Under the pieces are notes generated by a model. The model had not been told where the DNA came from. It saw only the letters and a list, made by a program, of their open reading frames with translations, and searched no databases. Positions 9,346 through 17,421 of a stretch of DNA of 64,000 nucleotides are shown piece after piece (the stretch's first letter is position 1; every line of letters starts with the position of its first letter). This DNA comes from JAFDCJ01 sp964527835. GTDB lineage: Bacteria > Desulfobacterota > Desulfobacteria > Desulfobacterales > JAFDCJ01. The position numbers and the translations under genes are program-made. The DNA lies in assembly GCA_964527835.1 (NCBI GenBank), contig CAZGNV010000022.1, positions 1-64,000 on the forward strand, in the 5' to 3' direction.

Positions 9346-10456
9346 ATAATAAGTTCAAAAACATTTAGACATTCTTTTAAAAATATGTTATGGCATCAAG
9401 CATGAAAAAGCTTGATGGAAGAAAAATTGGTGCTGAGGCAATGGAGCAGATTCGCGTACGCGCAGTGCAGCGAGTCCAGCAGGGTGAAAGTCCGGAGAAA
9501 GTTATCGCCACTTTGGGTTTCAGCCGTGCGTGCATTTACAACTGGCTTGCTCGGTACCGTGCCGGAGGCTGGCATGCACTCAGATCTGGCAGGCCTTCGG
9601 GGCGGCCGAAAAAACTCAGCGGCCGGCAGATTGCCTGGATTTATAAAACCATTAGCGATAAGGATCCGCTTCAATTAAAGTTTTCCTTTGCCCTTTGGAC
9701 ACGCAATATGGTTACGCGTTTAATTCGCAAGCAGTTTAAGCTGCGGCTTAGCGAAAGCAGTGTCGGTCGTCTTTTGCACCAGATGGGTTTTAGCTGTCAA
9801 AAGCCACTGTATCGGGCCTACCAGCAGGATCCAGAGGCTGTCGAACACTGGAAAAAGACTGTTTTTCCCGGTATCAAAAAGAGGGCCAAAAAACTTGGGG
9901 CCACGATTTATTTTGAGGATGAATCCGGCATTCGCTCTGACTTTCATGCGGGCACCACCTGGGCGCCGAAGGGTCAGACACCCGTAATCAAAGTGACTGG
10001 AGATCGCTTTAGTACCAATATGATTGCAGCCGTCAGTACCCGTGGGCATTTGAGATTCATGGTTCATCAGGGAACCGTAACAGCGACCGTGATATGCGAT
10101 TTTCTTAAAAGGCTGATGCATAATGCGCAGCACCCGATCTTTTTGATATGGGATCGTCATCCCACCCACCGGTCAAAAAAAGTACGGCAGTGCATCGAAT
10201 CTTTTGACGGTAGGCTTGAAGTGTACTGGTTGCCATCATATTCTCCTGAACTTAATCCGACTGAACAGCTCTGGCGTTCAGTGAAAAACCATGCCGTTGG
10301 TAGAAAATCAGTATTCGGACCGGATCAGCTAAAATCGGCAGTAACTGGGTGTCTACGCCGCTTGCAGAAAATCCCCAAAATTGTGTTGGCGTTTTTCCGG
10401 CACCCTGAGTGTAGTTATGCACTCCATTGATGTCTAAATACTTTTGGCTTTATTAG
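9346..10456 (+). mobile_element. IS630-family insertion sequence, apparently intact
   Basis: A 1111-bp element with one transposase gene. The ends show imperfect inverted repeats. The left end 9346-9372 and right end 10430-10456 share the core ATTTAGACAT and, further out, CAAAA and AATAAT blocks, with mismatches between blocks. Both ends abut the dinucleotide TA (9344-9345 and 10457-10458), as expected for IS630 elements, which duplicate a TA target. Element boundaries are read by eye. Confidence 0.75.
9390..10430 (+). CDS. IS630-family transposase
   Basis: A 346-aa DDE transposase. The N-terminus has helix-turn-helix repeats (LGFSRACIYNWLARYRAGG near residue 43, and a winged-helix region near 100-140). 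The catalytic triad is visible as FEDESG (first Asp, near residue 175), WDRHPTH (second Asp, near residue 254) and the final Glu in YSPELNPTEQLW (near residue 292). Length is usual and the frame is uninterrupted, so it may be active. It ends within the right terminal repeat region. Confidence 0.93.
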   Translation: MASSMKKLDGRKIGAEAMEQIRVRAVQRVQQGESPEKVIATLGFSRACIYNWLARYRAGGWHALRSGRPSGRPKKLSGRQIAWIYKTISDKDPLQLKFSFALWTRNMVTRLIRKQFKLRLSESSVGRLLHQMGFSCQKPLYRAYQQDPEAVEHWKKTVFPGIKKRAKKLGATIYFEDESGIRSDFHAGTTWAPKGQTPVIKVTGDRFSTNMIAAVSTRGHLRFMVHQGTVTATVICDFLKRLMHNAQHPIFLIWDRHPTHRSKKVRQCIESFDGRLEVYWLPSYSPELNPTEQLWRSVKNHAVGRKSVFGPDQLKSAVTGCLRRLQKIPKIVLAFFRHPECSYALH

Positions 10457-10520
10457 TACAAGAAACCGGATCTTGAACTTGATTTAGCTGCTCAGCACGC
10501 CAAAAATACTGCATAAATCA

Positions 10521-10664
10521 ATGACCAAAATCCTTCATATCATTACGCGCCTGGATATGGGCGCAAAGACCATAATGGAATACGAAATAAAAATCAAGGG
10601 TATGTATTTTGATTTCCGACCATTTCTTGAAGCGTTGCGTTCCAAAAGACTTGCACAAATATAA
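10521..10664 (+). pseudogene. 5' remnant of a family 4 glycosyltransferase gene
   Basis: A 47-codon frame whose first 14 residues (MTKILHIITRLDMG) match, apart from residue 2, the start of the intact glycosyltransferase at 12632. The two DNA stretches are clearly related but not identical. After this point the similarity stops abruptly and the frame runs on for 33 unrelated codons. This looks like the stump of a second glycosyltransferase gene cut off by a rearrangement rather than by the IS, whose end lies 65 nt upstream. Confidence 0.6.
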
Positions 10665-10678
10665 ACCGACATAGTAAA

Positions 10679-11044
10679 TTGAAAACAATCGAAAAAAAAA
10701 TTAGCATGGCCCAGGATCGGGTAAAAAGACTCAAGAGGCTTTCAACGGGCATAGGTTCTTTCAGTGAATACCAGGGTGTTTTTACAGTGCTGGCGGAAGC
10801 CGGAATTTTAAGCGACAAAAGCCTCGAGTTCCTGGTCCCGATGTCCGGTATAAGAAATGTCTTGGTTCACGGCTACGACAAAGTTGAAGACAATGTTATC
10901 TGCGGGGTGCTGAAACGGCACCTTGATAACTTTGTCTCATTCTTAAAGGAAATCAAGAAAAATTACCTTGATCGGAAAAACAGGACGGATTCTTCAGGGG
11001 AAAGTCGACAGAAAACGATCCAGGCCGAAAATAAAAGTTCCTAG
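10679..11044 (+). pseudogene. HepT-like (DUF86) RNase toxin, N-terminally truncated
   Basis: The 121-aa frame carries the HepT/HEPN catalytic signature Rx4HxY as Arg59, His64 and Tyr66 (RNVLVHGY), preceded by YQGVFTVLAEAGIL as in DUF86 proteins. In full-length HepT the signature lies near residue 100, so about 40 N-terminal residues are missing. There is no Shine-Dalgarno at the TTG start and no MNT nucleotidyltransferase antitoxin gene next to it. It is probably a decayed toxin-antitoxin remnant. A functional short form cannot be excluded. Confidence 0.65.
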
Positions 11045-11106
11045 ATCAACTTGCCTCAGATAGCCTGGGGTTTCGACAACAATTAAATTCTATTTAGGAA
11101 TGAAAA

Positions 11107-12081
11107 ATGAAAAAGGCGCTTATTAGCGGAATTACCGGACAGGACGGAAGTTACCTCGCAGAATTGCTAGTAGAAAAGGGATATGAGGTTCACGGAATTG
11201 TCAGGCGAGTTGCCCTTGAACATCCCCAGGCGCGCATGTGGCGGATAAGGCACTTGATGGATCGGCTAAATATTCACAGCGCTTCAATGGAAAGCTACGC
11301 CAGTATTTTTAATATCATCTCCGATGTTAAGCCGGACGAATGTTATCACCTGGCCGCCCAAAGCTATGTTTCTTATTCGTTTGAGGATGAGTTTTCAACG
11401 ATCAACACCAACTTGAATGGAACACACTATGTTTTATCGGCCCTGAAGCGGCAGGCACCTGACTGCCGCTTTTATTTTGCAGCTTCCAGTGAAATGTTTG
11501 GCAAAGTTAAAGAGACACCCCAAAATGAGGATACCCCGTTTCATCCCAGATCTCCGTATGGGATTTCGAAATTGGCCGGGTTCGAACTGACCCGAAACTA
11601 CCGGGAAGGTTATGGCATGTTCGCTTTGTCGGGCATCCTTTTCAACCATGAATCTCCAAGGCGGGGGGCTGAATTTGTCACGCGTAAAATATCATCAGCT
11701 GTTGCCAGAATAAAGCTCGGAGTGGATAATGAGATACGTCTTGGCAACCTGGATGCCATGCGTGACTGGGGGCATGCCAAAGATTACGTCCGAGCGATGT
11801 GGCTGATGCTGCAGCAGAACGAACCCGAAGATTACGTAATTGCCACCGGAATATCCCATTCCGTTGGAGATTTTCTGGAAGAAGCCTGTAAATGCGTTGG
11901 CATTGACCATCGTAAGTATTTGGCCATAGACGAAAATCTCTATCGCCCGGCGGAGGTTAACATTCTTCAAGGTGATGCTTCAAAGGCCAGGGCAAAGCTG
12001 AACTGGAACCCCTCAATCTCTTTCAAGGAACTCGTTCAAGAGATGGTGGATTCAGATTTGCGCTGGTATGCAGCGGCCTGA
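11107..12081 (+). CDS. gmd: GDP-mannose 4,6-dehydratase
   Basis: A 324-aa extended short-chain dehydrogenase that converts GDP-D-mannose to GDP-4-keto-6-deoxymannose, the entry to GDP-fucose, rhamnose, perosamine and related sugars. Seen: nucleotide-binding GITGQDGSYL at residues 8-17, HLAAQSYV, catalytic YxxxK in SPYGISK near residue 150, and NHESPRRG, all typical of Gmd. The ATG is preceded by TTTAGGA. No fucose synthetase or reductase lies beside it. The DegT aminotransferase at 23848 could use its product, giving perosamine-type sugars, but that is only a possibility. Confidence 0.92.
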   Translation: MKKALISGITGQDGSYLAELLVEKGYEVHGIVRRVALEHPQARMWRIRHLMDRLNIHSASMESYASIFNIISDVKPDECYHLAAQSYVSYSFEDEFSTINTNLNGTHYVLSALKRQAPDCRFYFAASSEMFGKVKETPQNEDTPFHPRSPYGISKLAGFELTRNYREGYGMFALSGILFNHESPRRGAEFVTRKISSAVARIKLGVDNEIRLGNLDAMRDWGHAKDYVRAMWLMLQQNEPEDYVIATGISHSVGDFLEEACKCVGIDHRKYLAIDENLYRPAEVNILQGDASKARAKLNWNPSISFKELVQEMVDSDLRWYAAA

Positions 12082-12161
12082 CTCCGTAGAGTGTTGAAGT
12101 GGGCGGCATGTTGATCAGCTGAAATCGGTTATTGATGAACTTGTGGCAGAAAAATGGGCGC

Positions 12162-12521
12162 TTAATTAACTGACCGCCTTGTTTGAATTTGAATTCTTTG
12201 TAACCAATGCTGCAGTTGCTTCAAGTAACCTGGGATTTCAATCACCTGAAAAGCCAAAGGAGCCTGGATGCGTTTTTTAAAATAGAGGTGGTTCGGTGCT
12301 ATAGTCTTGTCTGTTTTTTTGCATTCGATTAATACGTAGGGCTTGTTTTTTGCGGTAATGACAAAGTCAATCTCGCGTCCGCCCCTGGTACGAACATACA
12401 TCAGCTGATGATAATTTGCTTTTCCCCATTCATCCCAGGCGGCGACGGCTCGCTGCAATTGCACGGCAATAAAATTTTCGAAACGTTTTCCCGGATCTTC
12501 AACGAGTCCCCAATCCCATGT
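12162..12521 (-). pseudogene. C-terminal fragment of an AAA/DUF4143 protein
   Basis: The frame reads about 119 residues that match only the end of the archaeal-type AAA ATPase/DUF4143 family: DWGLVEDPGKRFENF, then VRTRGGREIDFVI and LIECKKTD, a nuclease-like fold end. The ATPase half that should precede it is absent; the frame opens right after an in-frame stop. It is a broken leftover on the strand opposite to its neighbours, consistent with repeated insertion and deletion in this part of the glycan locus. Confidence 0.7.
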
Positions 12522-12631
12522 CTATTTTCTATGATCAGGTAAAAAGGTCAAGGCAATTTTTCACTTGTATGGAAGATAGCCGTAAGCGAATTTTCAGCCT
12601 TTTGGCATACGGGGGAGGCTGGAACTGACAT

Positions 12632-13801
12632 ATGCACAAAATCCTGCACATCATCACCCGCCTGGACATGGGCGGTTCGGCCCAAAATACCCTGCTGACT
12701 TGCCACCGGCTGGCCTGCAAATACGAGATGGTTCTCGTCCATGGACTTTCGCATGAGTCCCGAATGACGGATACTGAAAATCGGGCGGTGGCAGACGCCA
12801 TGGCAGTCGCGCAAAAAGATGGCGCAAAGTTTGTGGCGGTTTCAAGTCTTGTGCGACGCATTGACCCTGTCCGGGACCTGGCGGCTCTTTTTTTCCTGTT
12901 GCGTATCATCACAAAGGAAAAACCCTCCATTGTGCACACCCATTCATCCAAGGCGGGTCTTTTAGGAAGGCTGGCGGCCCGGCTTGCTGGAGTCCCCTGC
13001 ATTGTGCATACGCCCCACGGTCACGTTTTTTACGGGCATTTCGGACCGGCGGCTTCGCGCCTGTTTCTTGGGCTTGAAAAATTGTTGGCTCGTTGGACCC
13101 ATCGGCTGGTGGCCCTGACGGAAGGAGAAAAAAACGATTACCTGCGGCTGGCGGTCGGCCGCCCTGAAACTCTGTGTACCATTCACAGCGGGGTGGATGT
13201 TGAAAAATTCAGCGCTGTGCAGGTGGATCAGGTCGCAAAAAGGCGAGCGCTGGGATTGGAGCAAAACGGACGGGTTGTCGGGTTTATCGGCTGGCTGCTG
13301 CCCATCAAGGGACCGGCCCATCTGCTGCGCGCCATGTCAGATGTATGGGAAAGTCACCCCGACGTCCACCTGGTATTTATCGGCAAGGGGGACATGGAGG
13401 TGGACTTGCGCACAGCGGCGCGCAAAGCCGGTAGCAACGGCCGGGTGCGGTTTTTAGGGTGGCGCAAGGATGTGGAGCAGATCATGCCGGTTTTCGATAT
13501 TTTCGTTTTACCGTCGCGCAACGAAGGCATGGGGAGGGTTTTGGTGGAAGCCATGGCAGCTGGCAAACCGGTGGTGGCCAGCCGCGTGGGCGGTATTCCG
13601 GATCTGATCAAACACGGCGAAAACGGCCTGCTGGTGCCTGCCGGTGACGAAAAGTCTTTGGCGGCTGCCATCAAACAGCTCATCGATGACCCAGAGCAGG
13701 CGAAGGCAATGGGACAACGCGGGCGGCAGTGTTGTACCCAATTCAGTGTCGAAGCGATGGTGGGAAAAATAGACAATCTGTATCAGGAGCTGGTCAACTG
13801 A
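12632..13801 (+). CDS. Glycosyltransferase family 4
   Basis: A 389-aa GT-B glycosyltransferase. The N-terminus LDMGGSAQN gives the glycine loop, THSSKAGLLGR and HTPHGHVF mark the acceptor domain, and EGMGRVLVE (E-x7-E) near residue 297 plus AMAAGKPVV mark the donor site. Its first residues are nearly the same as the remnant at 10521. It starts at ATG after a GGGGGAGG purine run and sits 9 nt before the ABC exporter, with which it probably forms an operon. Confidence 0.9.
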   Translation: MHKILHIITRLDMGGSAQNTLLTCHRLACKYEMVLVHGLSHESRMTDTENRAVADAMAVAQKDGAKFVAVSSLVRRIDPVRDLAALFFLLRIITKEKPSIVHTHSSKAGLLGRLAARLAGVPCIVHTPHGHVFYGHFGPAASRLFLGLEKLLARWTHRLVALTEGEKNDYLRLAVGRPETLCTIHSGVDVEKFSAVQVDQVAKRRALGLEQNGRVVGFIGWLLPIKGPAHLLRAMSDVWESHPDVHLVFIGKGDMEVDLRTAARKAGSNGRVRFLGWRKDVEQIMPVFDIFVLPSRNEGMGRVLVEAMAAGKPVVASRVGGIPDLIKHGENGLLVPAGDEKSLAAAIKQLIDDPEQAKAMGQRGRQCCTQFSVEAMVGKIDNLYQELVN

Positions 13802-13810
13802 AATTGTAAA

Positions 13811-15598
13811 ATGAGGACCTGGTTCAAATATTTCAAACAGGGGCTGGCACGGAAAATGCCGGCAGACCGAATTGCCGGCAAGCAGGGCTATTCCGGCGTC
13901 AAGGCCAATTTAAAAAACCTGCACCCCTATTTCAAAAAGCACTGGCGCCGGGGGGCGCTTGGCTTTTTGCTGATCGTTGCTGCGTCCCTGTTCGCGTTTC
14001 CGCCCCCGCTGATTACCCGCTACCTGATCGATGAGGTCATATTGGGACATCAGGTCGGGCTGCTGGCCGGGGCCATTTTGCTGTTGATCGGCTGTCTGAC
14101 TGCCGAAAAGGCGGCCCGGCTGCTGGAAAATTTTTATTTTGTCCGCTTTGAGCAGCAAATTACCCTTGATCTTCAAAATGACCTGATCGAGCGCGTCCTG
14201 CACCTGCCCAAAGCTTTTTTTGATGACCGCCAGACCGGCTACCTGCAGTCACGGTTGACTGAAGATGTGGATGATCTGCGCTTGCTTTTTTCCAGCACGC
14301 TGGTGCATGTTATCAGCAATTGTCTGCGTTTTTCAGGCGGTGTTGTTTTTCTGTTTTACCTGGAATGGAGGCTGGCTATCGGCATTCTGATTTTTTTGCC
14401 GGGGCTGGCGTGGCTGGTGCATTTTTTTTCCGTCAGGATTCGTATTTTGAGCCATCAGCGCATGGAGCAGACCGCGGATATGTCCGGCCGCATTCAGGAG
14501 GCTTTGTCCGAGGTCTCCCTGATAAAAGCCTATGCATGTGAAGAGCGAACCCGCAAACGGCTGCTATCGTCTTTAAAGAATATTTTTCGCAATTCACTGG
14601 AGCAGACATCCATTCATTCCCTTGCCAGCCTGGTGATCAATTCCATTCCCGGTGCGGCGCGGGTGATCACCCTGGCGGTGGGTGCGGTCTGGATCATCAA
14701 AGGTCACTGGAGTCTGGGATCGCTGCTGGCTTTTCAGGCTTACCTGGCCTATGTCTTCGGACCGGCGCAGTTTCTGGCAGCAGCCAACCTGCAGCTGCAA
14801 AAAGCCCTGGCCGCTTTGCAGCGCGTGTCGGCCCTGCTGGACATTGCGCCCGAGCCGAATCGACGCGATGCCAAAAAAGTGACAAAGCTAAGGGGGGAGA
14901 TCAAGTTTGAGGATGTCTGTTTCAGCTATAACGGTTTCGGGCCGATTTTCAAAAACCTGACGTTTGTCATTCAACCCGGCCAAAAGCTGGCTCTCGTAGG
15001 GCCCAGCGGGGTGGGCAAGACAACCCTGATCAGCTTGATTTTAGGGTTTTACCAGCCTGGATCCGGCAAAATTTATTTTGACGGACATCCGGCAGCGGAA
15101 TATCAGTTGGGATCGTTGCGGCGTCGGATTGGATACGTATCCCAGCAGCCGCGCCTTCTGGCCGGGACCATTTTTGAAAATCTGTGTTACGGCAACCCGG
15201 GCGTTGATAAAAGACAGGTATACAGGGCTGCCCGGGCAGCCGGGATCCATGAATTTATCCAGGGCCTGCCCCAGGGCTATGAGAGCCGGATTGGAGAAAA
15301 GGGCGTCAACCTTTCAGAAGGGCAGAAACAGCGGCTTTGCCTTGCCCGGGCCTTGGTTAAAGATCCGGATATCCTGATTCTGGATGAACCCACCGCGGCC
15401 CTTGACAGTGCCATGGAAAAATCCATTTCTAACGCTTTATCGTCCTGGGCGAAGGCAAAAACCGTTTTGATCGCCTCCCATCGGGCATCGACCATCCAGG
15501 GCACTGATCGAGTTTTATTGCTCGGCGAGGGTCAACTGGTGGAAATCGGATCGCACCAGTCACGGGTGGCATCCAGTAGGGAGGTCATTTCAGCATGA
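13811..15598 (+). CDS. ABC exporter, fused transmembrane and ATPase domains (MsbA-like)
   Basis: A 595-aa half-transporter that would act as a homodimer in the inner membrane. Hydrophobic segments between about residues 50 and 320 form the type 1 exporter domain. The ATPase domain has Walker A GPSGVGKTT (near residue 397), signature LSEGQKQR (near 501), Walker B ILILDEPT (near 521) and H-loop ASHR (near 555). Its stop overlaps the start of the radical SAM gene (ATGA), a strong sign of coupled translation. Substrate could be a lipid-linked glycan, since no Wzx flippase is seen, or a modified peptide made by the next genes. Both are guesses. Confidence 0.9.
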   Translation: MRTWFKYFKQGLARKMPADRIAGKQGYSGVKANLKNLHPYFKKHWRRGALGFLLIVAASLFAFPPPLITRYLIDEVILGHQVGLLAGAILLLIGCLTAEKAARLLENFYFVRFEQQITLDLQNDLIERVLHLPKAFFDDRQTGYLQSRLTEDVDDLRLLFSSTLVHVISNCLRFSGGVVFLFYLEWRLAIGILIFLPGLAWLVHFFSVRIRILSHQRMEQTADMSGRIQEALSEVSLIKAYACEERTRKRLLSSLKNIFRNSLEQTSIHSLASLVINSIPGAARVITLAVGAVWIIKGHWSLGSLLAFQAYLAYVFGPAQFLAAANLQLQKALAALQRVSALLDIAPEPNRRDAKKVTKLRGEIKFEDVCFSYNGFGPIFKNLTFVIQPGQKLALVGPSGVGKTTLISLILGFYQPGSGKIYFDGHPAAEYQLGSLRRRIGYVSQQPRLLAGTIFENLCYGNPGVDKRQVYRAARAAGIHEFIQGLPQGYESRIGEKGVNLSEGQKQRLCLARALVKDPDILILDEPTAALDSAMEKSISNALSSWAKAKTVLIASHRASTIQGTDRVLLLGEGQLVEIGSHQSRVASSREVISA

Positions 15599-16773
15599 TC
15601 CAAACACTTGAATATGCAGACTGGAGCCGGGCGGTTCACCGGCGAATTGCAAACAAGCGGGTTCCCATCAGCGGCTGCATCGAGGTCACCCAGCGCTGCA
15701 ACAATCAGTGCGTGCACTGCTATAATAATCTGCCTGCCGCCGATGGCCATGCCAGGGACAGGGAGCTGACCCTGGATGAACACTGCCGGATTATAGATGA
15801 AATTGCGGCCGCCGGCTGTTTGTGGCTGTTGCTGACCGGCGGCGAACCTTTCGTGCGCCAGGATTTTCTTGAAATCTATGGTTACGCCAAGCGCAAGGGG
15901 CTGCTCCTTACCCTGTTTACGAATGGCACCCTGATCACCCCGGCGATTGCTGATTATCTGGCTCGCTTTCCTCCCTTCGCGATTGAGATTACCCTTTATG
16001 GCAGCACCCGGCAAACCTATGAGTCAATTACCGGAGTTCAGGGTTCCCATGAGCGGTGCCTGAATGGGATCCGGTTGCTGATGGACCGCAAGCTGCCGCT
16101 CAAACTCAAAACCATGGTCATCACCCGCAACCGGCATGAAATTGCGGCCATGAAGCGCTTTGCCGAAGATGGGCTCGGGCTGGAGTTCAAATTTGACGCC
16201 ATGGTCAATCCGCGGCGGGATTGTTCCCAGAGCCCGCTGGATGTGCGCCTGACTCCGGCTGAAGTGGTGGCCCTGGATTTGCAGGATCCCGGGCGTGTCG
16301 CTGAATGGAAATGCTTTGCCCGGCAATTCAATAAACCGCGTTTGCCCATCCAACGCGCCGACAATCTATATCTTTGCGGGGGTGCGTCCAGTTCCTTTGC
16401 CATCGATCCCTATGGTCGGTTGACTGCCTGCGTGCTGTCTTCTGATGGAGCCTATGACCTTCGCATGGGCAGTTTCAGACAGGGCTGGGAAAAGCATCTT
16501 TTCAGCGTCAGGCAGAAAAAAATCACCCGCCAGACCAAGTGCACAAACTGTCAGATCAATGCCATGTGCGGCATGTGTCCGGCCAATGGGGAGCTGGAAT
16601 GCGCGGACGCTGAAGCGCCGGTGGATTTTTTATGCCAGGTGGCACATTTGAGAGCCTATGCTCTGGGCCTTGATCTGGCGCCCCACGGAAAATGCGAGTA
16701 CTGCCAGGGGGGGCGCAGGTATGAAGAGATGATGCAAATGGTCCAGGCGCTGAAGAAACGTTATCCCCGGTGA
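15595..16773 (+). CDS. Radical SAM/SPASM peptide-modifying-type enzyme
   Basis: A 392-aa radical SAM protein. The cluster-binding Cx3Cx2C is Cys35, Cys39 and Cys42 (CNNQCVHC), followed by LTGGEPFVR. The C-terminal SPASM region holds a cysteine at LYLCGGASSS, then CVLS, CTNCQINAMCGMCP and a final CEYC pair, enough for two auxiliary clusters. It overlaps the ABC exporter by 4 nt and precedes an S24/S26 peptidase and a nucleotidyltransferase-like gene. This company is typical of ribosomally made, post-translationally modified peptide systems. I see no PqqD-like domain fused to it and no precursor gene beside it. Confidence 0.88.
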   Translation: MIQTLEYADWSRAVHRRIANKRVPISGCIEVTQRCNNQCVHCYNNLPAADGHARDRELTLDEHCRIIDEIAAAGCLWLLLTGGEPFVRQDFLEIYGYAKRKGLLLTLFTNGTLITPAIADYLARFPPFAIEITLYGSTRQTYESITGVQGSHERCLNGIRLLMDRKLPLKLKTMVITRNRHEIAAMKRFAEDGLGLEFKFDAMVNPRRDCSQSPLDVRLTPAEVVALDLQDPGRVAEWKCFARQFNKPRLPIQRADNLYLCGGASSSFAIDPYGRLTACVLSSDGAYDLRMGSFRQGWEKHLFSVRQKKITRQTKCTNCQINAMCGMCPANGELECADAEAPVDFLCQVAHLRAYALGLDLAPHGKCEYCQGGRRYEEMMQMVQALKKRYPR

Positions 16774-16850
16774 AATCCTTCTGAAGACCAGAAAATTCAT
16801 TTCCATATCCTGTCATTTATCAGGGCGTCAGAGGCGAAGTCCCTCAAATC

Positions 16851-17351
16851 ATGTTTAACGAAGTCATTGCCGGCCTTTTGCAGGATGATCGCAAAGTACG
16901 TTTCAGCGCACCGGGCCATAGCATGTTCCCGACGATTATGGCCAACGAAACGGTGCTGGTGGAACCCATCGAGCCGTCGGCTGTAAAAAACGGAGATATA
17001 ATTCTGTATCGCTGCAACGGCAACCTGATTGCCCACCGGGTGATGGCGATCGTAACGCAAACAGCGGCCAATGATTATTCATCTCTGCTGCAGGCTTTTT
17101 CCGCAGCCCAATGCGAATCGCAGGGAAATAACAAAAAGCACGCTATTGGTTCTGACCGTCTTTTCATTCTTCGCGGTGACGCTGCCCGCAGCTTTGATGA
17201 ACCGGTTGAAGCGGAACAGATTCTGGGCAAGGTTGTCCGCGTTCAGCGCTGGGGGCGCAGCTTTGACCCTTACAGTTTCAAGCACAGGGTCGCCAGCCTG
17301 ATGTTTGCCTGGGCCTGGCGGATAAAAAGCCGGCTGACCCCTCGCAACTGA
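16851..17351 (+). CDS. S24/S26-type signal peptidase-like protein
   Basis: A 166-aa protein with the signal peptidase fold pattern. Catalytic Ser24 lies in GHSMFPTI, GDIILYR follows, and AHRV has His62, in the place where Ser-His-Asp type peptidases keep histidine instead of lysine; a later FILRGDAARSFDEP supplies Asp. Unlike typical type I signal peptidases it lacks an N-terminal membrane anchor; only a weak hydrophobic patch occurs near the C-terminus. Such small peptidases recur beside radical SAM and nucleotidyltransferase genes and may process a modified peptide. Confidence 0.75.
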   Translation: MFNEVIAGLLQDDRKVRFSAPGHSMFPTIMANETVLVEPIEPSAVKNGDIILYRCNGNLIAHRVMAIVTQTAANDYSSLLQAFSAAQCESQGNNKKHAIGSDRLFILRGDAARSFDEPVEAEQILGKVVRVQRWGRSFDPYSFKHRVASLMFAWAWRIKSRLTPRN

Positions 17352-17373
17352 ATATGTGCGCATTGGTTTTTCA

Positions 17374-17401
17374 ACCCTGAACGCTGAACCTTTAGCCCTC
17401 T
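17374..17401. repeat. Degenerate 7-bp tandem repeat
   Basis: Four consecutive heptads can be read as ACCCTGA, ACGCTGA, ACCTTTA and GCCCTCT in the junction before the nucleotidyltransferase-like gene. The same kind of array recurs at other junctions in the window. Confidence 0.5.
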
Positions 17402-17421
17402 CCAGTCAGGTTGCATTTTGC

